Source: Pogonophryne albipinna (Eukaryota > Chordata > Actinopteri > Perciformes > Artedidraconidae). From it: 64,000 nucleotides of DNA. Positions 13,745-25,700 of this stretch are shown one piece after another. Positions within the stretch are counted from its first letter, which is position 1; every line of letters starts with the position of its first letter. Below the pieces are notes generated by a model, which saw only the letters and a list, made by a program, of their open reading frames with translations, searched no databases and had not been told where the DNA came from. Both the position numbers and the translations under genes were made by a program. The stretch covers positions 23,533,325 through 23,597,324 of the forward strand of contig CM053256.1 of the NCBI GenBank assembly GCA_028583405.1, given 5' to 3'.

Positions 13745-16700
13745 TCGTTTATTTCCCCTGCTATTATCAGAAGTTACTGTAAACTGTTGAATAATGTAGT
13801 TCATCTACTTTTAGTAGTTTGCTTAAATGTTTTAATTATGTTGTTTTTGTTTGTAGAAGTGCATCATTCTTTGATTTATTGTAAAATGAATCTGAACTTT
13901 TTGATCTGTTATGATGATAAACTGAAGCCATTACAAAATGAACCCAATTAAGTGAGTTTTAAATCGTCCTACTTACAGTAGTTTATAAGGAAATTATGAA
14001 GAGGAACAAATTCAATGATTTGAAAATGATATCTATGTAGTTGCTGACGCTGTTGGCGGTTCTAGTGTTAACAGAAATTTAAATTAAATATGTGTAATGG
14101 TAAATGCCATATATGATTTTCTTACCTGGAATTCTGCCTTTTTGAACAGACTTTTTGATTGAGTCCTAGCTATATTGTCTGCAGTTCTAGGGTTAATATG
14201 ACTCTAATATGATTATCATCGATCTAAATTAGATTTCAAATGATTAACTGTGTATGACGATCATAGTGTAGGTTGAATCCATTTTTATAACCACTGTCTT
14301 TTAACTGATTTAAATGCGGAAACTGGGCTTATTCATCAGAATTTCGTATGACTTGACTTGACTTGCTTGACTCTCACCACAGTGACTTGGGACTTGCTTG
14401 ATACTTGTAGGTCAAGACTTGAGACTTGCTCATGACTTGCACATGTAGGACTTACTCCCACCTCTGGCCGCTGCAGCGTGTCTGTTAGGCCCCGCCCCGC
14501 CCCCCCCCGCACACAAAGAGACACAGGGAGATCGCTCTTCTGGAGTGAAGAGAGCGGAAATAATGATATTACAAGTTAGAAACGTAAGATGCATTTTGAC
14601 AGACAAGACGGACAATTGGGGGGAAATACCCTGCATTTTGAATGTCCGATAGTCCACCATTAACACCTTAGCCCCGTCTGGTCAACGAAAATTAAATATA
14701 CATTTCGTCAAAGTTTTCGTTATCAAGAAGCTATTTTTATCTCATCATCATCTCGTCTTAGTCATGTAAAAAAGGTCGTTGACGAACATTTTTCGTCCTA
14801 GTTTTCGTTGACGAAATTAACACTGGCTCAGAGATCAGCTGCTGGGCTGTCAAAAGAGGGGGAGGAAAAGAGAGGCTTCGTTTATTATTCTTATATTATT
14901 ATTATTATATAGAGTCGTTATCAATTTGTTTTAAAGCTCAATAAATAACAAAGAAGACCTTTGACCGGCAGTTTTTTAATTTTGTCCGGAAGATTTAAAC
15001 TTTAACAGACATGTTGACCGGCGAAAAAAAATGTTAACGGAAACTCTGCCGCACGGTTCCCTTGTCCCTTGGAAGAGGTGGGTGTTTTTCACCTGCTGGT
15101 GGACTACCGGAGAGATATACAGCAGGAGAACACGCCGTCCACCGCGGAGAATAAACAGAAGGGGTTTCCAGCGGTCTCGTGTAAACGCAAACGTTCCCGT
15201 GTAAATGGGGTCTAAGTACAGGTCGCGTACACACCGGAATAAGTTCCCTGAGGGAATAGAGTGGCGAAGTCACGCCCATCTACTTCCGAAAAATAATGTA
15301 TTGAAGTCAATGGAGAGAGAAAACTTATCTTTTGATCCTGTTTAAATTGTGCCATGAATTACACATATGATGTTTGTCAATCTTAAAAAATAATTTCCAT
15401 GTCAAAAAGTCACAGTTTGTCGTAAAACTGTTGAAATATAAGACTATGAAAAATATGCAACTAAAACAGTGGTTCTCAAAGTGGGGGGCGCGCCCCCCCT
15501 GGGGGGCGCAGAGGCATGACAGGGAGAGCACGAGAGACCAGGAGGAAATATGGTCATTACAAAAAAAAAAAAATCATAATTTGAAAAATTATTGATTCGA
15601 AAATAATATGATACAGAACAGTACTATTACATATGGGTCTCTGTGTTTCATTAAAGCTTGGCTCTGTGTGTGGAACGAGCCATTTTGTGTGCGTGCGTGA
15701 GCGAGAGAGAGCGCACCGGTACCGGAGATCGTTGTTGTTAGCTTCTGGTGCTAGCGAGCTACGCTAACGGATATAAGGAATTTTTTCAACTACAAAGTGG
15801 AGGAGAGTCCTCTCCTGTCAGACTGAGAGGCTCAGTGAACTAAAGGACTCTCTGAGTGTTTAGATAGTTAACTTTAGTCTAAGTTATAACAGTGGGTCTC
15901 AAACGTTTTGATGTAAACAATTATTTCCGAGGCACACGTTTATATGATCATTATAGTTATAAAAAAATAAGAGAATAAATGAAAAACAGGTATGAAATAC
16001 TAGATGACAGTAAAAAAAGAATAAAGTTTAAAAGGGTGATTTGTAAAATATCCATAAAGAAAAAGTAAATCTGTTTCCAGGTTTGTTTCATATGGATGTT
16101 GAGATATGTATCCATAGATCTCTTCATTTTGCTCTCAAAGTGCACCAGATTGATGCATTTAACTTCAATATTTAGAAATAAATCTTCCCGGGGGAGCTTG
16201 CCCCCGGACCCCCCTATGTTAGGTCAACTCCCAACTCCCCACTTATAAAAATAGCACTTTACCCTAGGGTTGGGTATCGTTTGAATTTCCACGATTCTGA
16301 TTCCGATTCCGATTCTACTTTTCGATTCCGGTTCTTAACGGTTCTCAATTCCGATTCTTTGAGGGGCAGGGTAAAAAAATTATACATTGGTGATGGTACA
16401 TTGGAATGGATACATTCCACCAAAAAAATTACATTTATTCGAGAAACTTTTACACAGGTTAGTTTACAGTAATATTCACATTAATCAGTCTGTTTATATT
16501 CACTGCTATGTAACTGTAACCTGAACCACTGAAGCTACAACAGTGCAACAGTCCAACTTTTAAAGGAAACCCCCCCCCCCCATTTAAAAACAGTTCTTGT
16601 TGAGAAAAACAAGCATATCTACCTTCTCAGGCATACCGGGAAGAAATGTTTGAACATTTTAAAGTAAAATGCTTCAATCTGGTGCACTTTAAGCAGAATT

Positions 16701-19700
16701 ACTAGAGACTAGATCTAGGGGGTACAACAAAAAAGCATACGAATAAGATCGGTTTACATTTTAATAATTAAATAAGTATGTGAACATAACCAATAACCTA
16801 CCATAGCCAATAACAAATACATGTAACGTATTTTATTTGTGTTGTTCATTCATATCTTATTTTACTATTTTACTAATGCATATTTTTTTATCTCTCCAGT
16901 TTAAAACGATATGTCTGGTTTACATTGGAATGATTTCAAACCTGTTTTATCCCAATAATTATAAAGGAGTGCCTTGGAAATATGTGTTTACATAAATTGT
17001 GATCAAACCGTTTGAGACCCACTGAGATAACTTAGACTAAAGTGAACTATCTAAACACTCAGAGTCCTTTACCTCACTGAGCTGTAGTTATCAGCCTTTG
17101 AGTCTGACTGGAGAGGACTCTCCCTCCACATCATTGTAGAAACATCTTCTTCTTCCGTTAGAGCAGCTAGCACCAGATGCTAATAACAACAGCGCTGGTA
17201 CCGGTGCACCTTCCCTTTCTCCCTCGCTCGCTCCCACGCTCACTCACACTTTGGCTGTGAGCTGCGGTTGCCAGATAAGCCAACATCCCCCATTTTCATC
17301 ACTTGCAGCGCCCATCGTACAGGGCGAATGAAAAGTGTAACCGGGATGAAAAGGGTGTTACATTTACTTAATTATGAATGTTGTTACATCAAGGCCGAAC
17401 ATTAGGATGAGCACCAACGGTCAAAACATTTTGTTTCCTCCCAGAGCTGTCAGCGCAGCGCCTCCACAGATCTGGCGCCCAAGGCGAACATCTATAACGC
17501 CAGTGTAACGGGCCGGCCCTGGTCTCATGTTACGCTGTAGGAAGTGTAGGTACAACCATAGATATATATATATATATATAAACACGTGTTTATATATATC
17601 TATGGGTACAACGCTACATTTCCCGTCCCTTCGCAGTCATACTCTTTAGTTCTCATGAACTAAGTACAGATCGCGTTCACACCGGAATAAGTCCCTGGGG
17701 GAGGATTAGGCAAATGAAGCCGCTGACGTCACTTCTTCTTCTTCTTCTGCTTTGGGTTTACTGGCAGGCCGCAAACCACTTCACGCCGTATACTGCCGCC
17801 CAAAGTCCCCGGCCGGAAGTCCCCGGAGTTGGGGACTGGCTTCAGTAGAAGCTGCTGGGACTCCCAGCAGCTTCTACTGAAGCCTTCCGAGTAAATCGCC
17901 AGAACGCCGACACCTCCTCATCTACACCGCTCCCATGTTTTATTTTGTGTTGCCATAAGTTAGTCTCTCTGCGTTTCTGCGCTGGGCTAATGCTAATAAT
18001 GCTAATGCGAGGATAATAAAATGGCGGCTTCACAAAACTTTTTGGGAGTTTTACGGGGCGTGGTTTGCAATCCGCCAGCCAATCAGACATAGGAACCTTT
18101 TTCTCCCACGAAAGTACCTGCTCTCTAGCAGGGACGGAAAAGGGGGTGAAAAGGTTCTCATGAACTAATTTTAGTTCCGGCTCTTTTTGGTGTGAACGCA
18201 ACATTTCGGAACTATATCGGAACTAAAGTGGGAAAAGTACTGCGGTGTGAACACGCCTATTGTAACAGACGCGGGTACACTGTGTATATGTGTGGAGAGT
18301 GTTGCAGTAGAAAATTAAACTGTAGCGACCGGTACATTAATGGGAAACCCTAAATGTTGAGCACCCTCTATGAAACGTCAAGCTACCCCACAGCACCCCC
18401 AAAAGAAATCTCTGGCGCCGCCACTGAGCCTGACTATTTGTGTTGGGGGGGACCCGACTTTTTTTTTTCTCCAAAGGGGGGACCTGACAGAAAAAGTTTG
18501 AGAACCACTGAACTAGAAAGACTACAAATCCCAGAGTCGCGTAAGTGATGTCACAATTGTTTTCCTCCACTAAGAGATAGCTAAGATCAGCGCCATATAG
18601 ATATAATCTATCTATATGGCGCTGGTTAAGATAAGATAACTTTAACAAGATGCCTGTGTGCTTAGTGCCAGGTTGTTATCATACCAGCAATGGGTCTTGC
18701 TCGTTCTTTCGCTTCCCGTCTGATGAAAGGATAAGGAGTGGCTGGATCAAGTTAGTTACCTAGCTAGTAGCTAGCACGTTAGTTAGCATTACAGCCTTGT
18801 CATTTTTATTAGCATTAATATGAAGTAACATTAAGTAACCCAAAATGTTAAACAGTAAGAGTAGTAGTCATATTTCGTGAACCCTTTGAAGAGTACTGTC
18901 ACCTGTGTGATCATTCTATAATACACAATTTAAGCCCGGGGAGAAATGCTAACGCTAGCATCGGCGATCGCCGATCTTTTCTACTTCACGCTATCTGCAC
19001 AAATGGTTGACATTAAACATTAAAAAGACCAGGCAGTTCAGAGAGAATCAAAGGAAGGCAGGCAGCTTTACATGACATTCTTCTGGACGTGTTTCATTGT
19101 GGTGATAGTGAGGGTAGTCAATCCTTTTGTTGACAAGACAGTAGTGACGGCCATCTTGGTGACGTGTGTTGTTCTGCGAGACCAGAGATGTAGTTCATTG
19201 AGCGTTTCACACAAACAAATGTGTTACTTCACAGTTTTACGACACCTTTTTTTTTTTTTTACTTGCAAAATTAGCTTTTAAATTGACAAACATCTGTAAT
19301 TCGTGGCACAATTCAAACGGGATTGAAAGATAATCTTTCTCTCTCCATTGACTTCAATACATAATTTTTTTCGAAATAAGGTCCCATGGAGGTCCACCGG
19401 AAGGGGAGGGACTTTGCCACTCTATATTACGCAAATGAAGCATGGATGTATAATAAGAACCAGAGCCGTATAATAGATATATATTATATTATATATTCTA
19501 TCTATACGGCGCTGATAAGAACGAAATGAAGCCGCTGACGTCACTTCTTCTTCTTCTGCTTTGGCTTTACTGGCAGGCCGCAAACAACTTCACGGCGTAT
19601 ACTGCCACCCGAAGTCCCCGGCCGGAAGTCCCCGGAGTTGGGGACTGGCTTCAGTAGAAGCTGCTGGGACTCCCAGCAGCTTCTACTGAAGCTTTCCGAG

Positions 19701-22700
19701 TAAATCGTCAGAACGCCGACACCTCCTCATCTCCACCGCTCCCATGTTTTTTTTTGTGTTGCCATAAGTTATTCTCTCTCCGTTGGTGCGCGGGGCTAAT
19801 GCTAATGCCAGCAAATACAATGGCGGCTTCACAAAACTTTTCTGAGTTTTACGGGGCGTGGTTTGCAATTCGCCCAGCCAATTGAAATTAGTACTTTTTT
19901 CTCCCCAGGATAGTACCACCTCTCTAGCAGGCACTAAAAATGGGTGTAAAAGCTCTCGGAACTAAGTACTCTTTTTGTGTGAACGCAAAATTCCAGGCAC
20001 TATCGGAACTAAACGGGAAAAGTATGGGGAAAAGTACTCCAGTGTGAACGCGCCTAAAGTCGTTGTTTCGAGGAAGTTTTTACATTTTAATGATTTACAT
20101 TATCTTTTCTTTCATCTCAAGACTACGTTTTTATGCCTACTTTTTTCTTTACTGGCACTGAAGGACTTCCATGTAATCGGAAATGTAGACAGTGGATGTA
20201 AAACATTTCTGGCAAGGGTTAAAATTATCCCTCTATGAGATAACTCACACAATAAGAGAAAAACCTGAATTTCAGAGGAGATCATTTCATATTCCGGCTG
20301 TATAAAAAAGAGCAGTGCTCCAGTTCAAAGTTGTCTCGTTTACCCGCATGAAGTCTCTCTCGGTACCCAGCATGCCCCTTTGGTGAAACATTTTTACTTG
20401 GATCACTCAGCTCATAGTTTATGGTGTCACTTAAATGCACTCGTAGTTCTTTGATTACCAAGACAAGCCTTTCTCCTTTCAAAAGAGTTATTCCTCTAAT
20501 TACCCTTTCTGCGTCAGTCAGCCAGTGGGCTTGTCAAAAACTGTAGGAACAACCAAACTTCTCTGTTCTGCCTTCACTCTCAGCGGCAGCAGAGAAAAGG
20601 AGGAGGAGGAGGAGGAGGAGTGCTGATTCAGTTGAAAATAATGAGGGGGGAAAGCTCTTCCAGTGGCGTGCTGCTGTACTGAACATGGAGAACCACATGC
20701 GGCACATCCACCCACACCTCTCTAATCCTTCACAGCAAGGTACACAGAGCCTCGCTCCCGTCAAAACAACATCCCCTGTGTGTGTGTGCAACAAACACAG
20801 GCTTATGCAACTGACAACATCCAGACGATAAACACCTTTGATGGCAATCTCATTCGCAAAAATAATAGACAATTATGTCTGAACAGGGACCCTCAGTGTT
20901 CTAAGAATGAAAATCTGATCACAAACAATTCCTCCTTCGCAGGTGGTGATTGAGAAGGTGCGCCGGAGAGATGAAAGATTAAGAAAGGGAAAAACAAAGA
21001 ATGAAGAGGGGGAGTGGAGTGAGAGTGCTCGCTTACTCTCTGTGCTGGGTGCTTGTGTCGGAGCAGGAGGTGTAGAGGAGTTTCAGGACTGTGGCAGCTG
21101 TAGGTGATGGACTGTGAGGAGAGGAGGAGTCAACAGAGCTCTCCCCCGCCACACACGTCTCCGGGACCGACGCTGTGATGGAGTCGCTGTTCAGGAGCCA
21201 GAGCTGCAGGAGGGGCAGACGGGTCACTAAACACTCCAGATACACATGCCAGAGGGCAGAGGAATCGCACTCCACCACATGAACTGCGTGCACAGCGGCT
21301 TAGAGTGTCTTATACACATGATCTTATATATTTTAATTTTTTTTTAAAGAACAGTTTTCCTTAAAGACGAGCCTCTCACACGATATTCTTCAGTATGTTT
21401 TGGTGCAAATATGCTAAATGTTGCATCTTTCCTCAGCTGTTAACATTTAATAATGTAACACATTTTTGTATAGCACCTTTCATTCAAGATATACAGCTTA
21501 AAGTGCACAGACTATAACACCCCTTGCTGTTAAATGCCAACCACTATGTGCAATATGTGCTATATGTGCAATATCAGGGTATATGCAGGAATCCTGAAGT
21601 CACATGTATACCTTTCAAGACCTTTTTTAAGACCCTTTCCATATATTTTACGGTTACATTGGCGACACACTTTACCTCACATTGACTATATACAGTATTG
21701 ATTGTCCTTCCTCCTTGTCTTCCAACCATTTGGACACAGACTTGCATTTCCCCATAACGATGTTGTTTAACAACCGGCGTAAACGGACCTTCACGCGCTA
21801 TCAAGCAGTGAGCGTGCGATGTCCTGTTCAGATGATGTCAAATCCAACGGGATGCCATAAATAAACTACACAGAATCACACTACACACCTACGCAATGAT
21901 TATATTCAGGCACTGTAGAATACAACCTCTTTGGACAATTTATATACTTATTGAAAACAAGCTACAAAATGTAATACCTTGGAAAATGCCGTTTAATACT
22001 TTTTAATAGCCTTCATTTTCGCTAAATTGATTGATCAACTTTTAATACTTTTTAAGACCCTGCGGACACCCTGAATATATATATATGCCGTTAATAACTG
22101 TAATATATACCTGGCTGCTAAATCCTTAGAACTGTTACAGGGTGTGTATTTTGTAAATTGTGTAACTTTTTTTGTATTATATTTTGTATTATATCATAAC
22201 TTAGTACTTTTTAATGCATGTAACATATGTAACATTAAGCTATCTGTGGCTCTTTTTTCTGCTGTAACTACGTACATTTCCCCTCTGTGGGACTGATAAA
22301 GGTATTCTGATTTACATTTTGAAAAATGATGAAAAGGTAACACATAAGGAATTATTAAAAGAGTATTTGAAAAGGGAAAGGGCTTAGTGTTGCTGGAAAA
22401 GGATACGATTAATAAAAAAAAGCCTACAACCAAAAAAGAGGAGATTTAAAAAAGGCATAAAAGACATTTAAATTAAAAGTAAAAAGGGATTTAAAGGCGT
22501 TAAAGGTCATTTAAATCACTAGGAAATGTAAGGACATAAAAAGGTAATTTACATCATTAATTAAAGTTATTTTAAGACACAAGGTCATTTAATCACAAAT
22601 AAACATACATTTACGGTGATTAAAGGTCATTTAAATCACTAATAAAAAGTTGTTTTAAGGCATAAAGTGTCATTTGAAATCACTAATAAAGACATTTAAA

Positions 22701-25700
22701 AAGCATAAAGGTAATTTAAGATGCTAATAAAAAGACATCTTAAGGCATGAAAGGTCATTTGAAGCTTGCAATTGGGTCGTTTCACATTTGAAACAGAACC
22801 TGCCTCAAGGGCACATGAAAGAAGAAGTATTAACAGTGTTCATAATTCATTTGATTTTTAATTGTCGCATTGATTTTTCTTACTTCAAAAGTCCTAGGGT
22901 CAGAACTGTTTATTTAAATAAAACAATGTAAAAGTTATATTTGTATTTTCCTAAGGTCATACAGTTAAAAGTGTGATGGACAATTAAGACAAGTATTTGT
23001 GGAATACCACAAATACTACCATTATTATTGGAATAGTGGTGGAATAAAACCTCCAAACTCCCAGTGAAAGATGCAGTCACTGTTGAGCCACTTGTAATAA
23101 TCCGTTCACTGATTTGAACTCAATCAGCTTGTCATTATGCTTGAAGAACCCGTCATAACGCTTCCCCATTAATCAGACAGATGTAGTGGTCTATTTTGAA
23201 TCCAAACTCATGTGCTTCTCTGATTATGCCATGATTATTGTTCTCACCAATAAGAAGGTTTTTCCATCAGGAGTCTGGACGGAGAAGTGGAAGGTGCTCA
23301 TCGAGGAGGACAGCCCCAACAGCCGGGCTGCGATGGTCTTCTCCAGGAACAGCGACCTGTCAGAGAGAGACCGTGCTCCTTCAGTTACATATTGAGTCTT
23401 TAAAGAGCACAAGAAATACACCTACTTGATCAGACATTCACAATTAAACCCAATGGAGGCTTTGACGAGTTAATAAAACATGATCGCATGGTGTTTTTCT
23501 TGTTCATAAAATGACTAAAGGTTATGGTAAAAATTGTTACATATTATGGTGATTTTTTTTTTTTTTTTTTTTATAAATGGTACCATTAGTCAAATAATGC
23601 AATAAAGCTCACGAATGGTAGCTTCAAAAAAGGGCTAAAAGGTTTTCAATAGTGAATAAAACAAATGTTGTTGCTTAGGTGAATCTATAAACTATTCAAA
23701 ATTGGCCTGTGGGATATTTAACTTAATGTTTGATAAAGTTTTACATGATGCTAGACAAAGCACTCATATTTGAATAAGGCAGCAACCCTGAATAAATAAC
23801 TCCCCGAATTTCCAAGATTAACATTATAATGTTTAAATAAATTAAATAGATATTCTGAGCAGGGTTTCCGCTAGGACTTTTTCTCGCCGGTCAAATGTCC
23901 TGACAGAATTTATTTTACCAGACAAATTTGAAACTTACCGGTCATGTTTCAATAATAATAATAAGAATTGTGTAGCAGTTTCCGTTGGCAGGTAATCACC
24001 GGACTATGACAGGATATGCTGACGTTTAAAACTCAGTTAATGGGAGTCATTTTTATATTGCTTCAGTTTATAATCGTAACAGATCGAAAAATTCAGACTC
24101 ATTTTTCAATAAATGATTCCACAAACAACATCGTTATTACATTCAAACAAACTACTTGTAGTAGATGAAGTACATTATTCAAAAGTTTACATTAACTTTG
24201 AATAATAACGGTAATTACCGGCTAACGGAAACCCTGATTAACCCTGAGGTAATAAAGTAATACATTTGAAAGAAAACATATTTTGAAACTCAATATGCCT
24301 CGATTGGACTCCTTTGTTTACTTCCATAACATAATGATATCACTATGCACTTGCGCTTCTATTGGCTAGCGCTCCAACATATCGTATGTAAAAGGCAGGA
24401 AATCACAACAGAGCCTGCCAGTAACCAATCAGAGCAGACTGGGCTCTGGTTTCAGACATAGGGTGAAAAGAGGTGCTGCAGCATAGGCAGCATGAGAAAG
24501 ATAAAGAGCTTTTTGAACTTTAAAGGTCCCATGTCATGCTTTTCCTGTTATTACCCGTCCCCTTGTGTGTTATGTAGCTTTTTCTGCATGTAAACGGTCT
24601 GCAGAGTCACAACCCTCAAAGTACACCCTGTAGCGAGTAAAACTCTAACACAGAAAATACCTGTCTATGCTGCCCCAGAACGCCTCGTTGGACATTTCTC
24701 TTTTTCCATTGTTTGCTTCCTGGGTATAGTGACGTATTTCGGGTATAGTGACGTAATGTTACGTCCGCGGAGCCATTACGTTTGGACCAATCCGCGGACT
24801 TCCTCACACACACACACACACTCGGCGGGACGTTACGAGGCTCGCTGCTGCGAGGAGCGGGACACTGAGCTGGCTCACTGGTGTGGGGTCGGCGAGACAG
24901 CGCGGAACTCAGCCTGAGCACACACACAAACTCCCAGCCAGGCTGTGGGGTGTGTGTGTGTGTGTGTGTTTCGGGCTGGATTTCGGTGTCTCACAGACGG
25001 CCACTGGGCTCACAGGGAGGGGGGGGCAGGAGCTCCAACAAGCCGTTTAGCACAGAGAGTGAATACACATACTATACAGAGATGCTGTATGAGAAACCAA
25101 TGTGAGTTTGGAAAATTGCACAATGTAAATCTATTCTAGTAGACCTCAACAATGGAATTATGATCAGTAGAAATGGCCATGACATGGGACCTTTAAAGCA
25201 TGGAGACTTTAAGGGGCACAAAATACAAATATGAACCTGAAAGGAGCACAATAGGGCCCCTTTAACAGGCTGTTTCCTAAATGTCATTACTAGGAGTTTG
25301 GATACAAACCTGTTAAGTGAAGTTTCTGGCTCTCTGTCTCCTTCTGCTCGCTCCACCACCACCTGTGTGATGTACAGTTTCACCATCCCTATAAGATACA
25401 ATAGAAAAAAGCTCATTACACAGTTACAAGTTGTGATGATATAGATGTATAGAGGTATATACCTGGTGCTACAGCCTCTCCCAGCACTGATGAGCAGCTC
25501 TTGCAGGAGACCAGTGCCACTCGGCGGGAGGACTTCTATAGAAGTAAAGAAACTGACAATCATTCACCAGAATCTACACCCATCTTTAACTCGATTGTTT
25601 GAAAATCAATAGACTCTTTAGCCAGAATGGAAGGCAGGAAAGTAAGAGAGACAGTTCTGGTGTGCAGATTATCATTTGTTCTCCAGCTCTTTCTATCTGC

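Larger units (their letters stand above)
11877..14825. mobile_element. hAT-type element, TSD GCTCAGAG
   Basis: The ends are CAGTGTTAAATTTGGC and GACGAAATTAACACTG. The 8-bp target GCTCAGAG is duplicated exactly at 11869-11876 and 14826-14833. The GTCGACGAAAAC-type subterminal repeats are typical of a common fish hAT family. It contains later insertions, including 13076-14466. Confidence 0.9.
15467..18510. mobile_element. hAT-type element, TSD AACTARAA
   Basis: The ends are CAGTGGTTCTCAAAGTGGGG and AAGTTTGAGAACCACTG. Flanks AACTAAAA (15459-15466) and AACTAGAA (18511-18518) match at 7 of 8. It contains a large foldback (about 15655-17275) and a copy of the CACACCGGAATAAGT repeat (about 17650-18262). 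Confidence 0.8.
15262..19430. mobile_element. THAP-domain transposon (P/Kolobok-like) interrupted by a hAT
   Basis: Inverted arms begin TAGAGTGGCGAAGTCACGCC (about 15261) and end GGGACTTTGCCACTCTA (about 19427). Similarity extends for about 180 bp, including TATTGAAGTCAATGGAGAGA and its complement. The interior has a THAP-like start at 18650. A hAT (15467-18510) splits the left arm from the THAP exon. The element itself sits inside a copy of the CACACCGGAATAAGT repeat (about 15180-15261 and 19431-20058). Confidence 0.65.

Noticed and set aside
24616..25139. Several 60-100-codon ORFs on both strands
   Set aside because: They fall within a TTAA MITE and its (CA)n/(TG)n runs and do not resemble any protein.
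25072..25563. 163-codon minus-strand ORF
   Set aside because: It overlaps ube3d exons 5 and 6 and is in the correct frame only for exon 6. The true reading needs splicing of the 74-bp intron and a different frame in exon 5.
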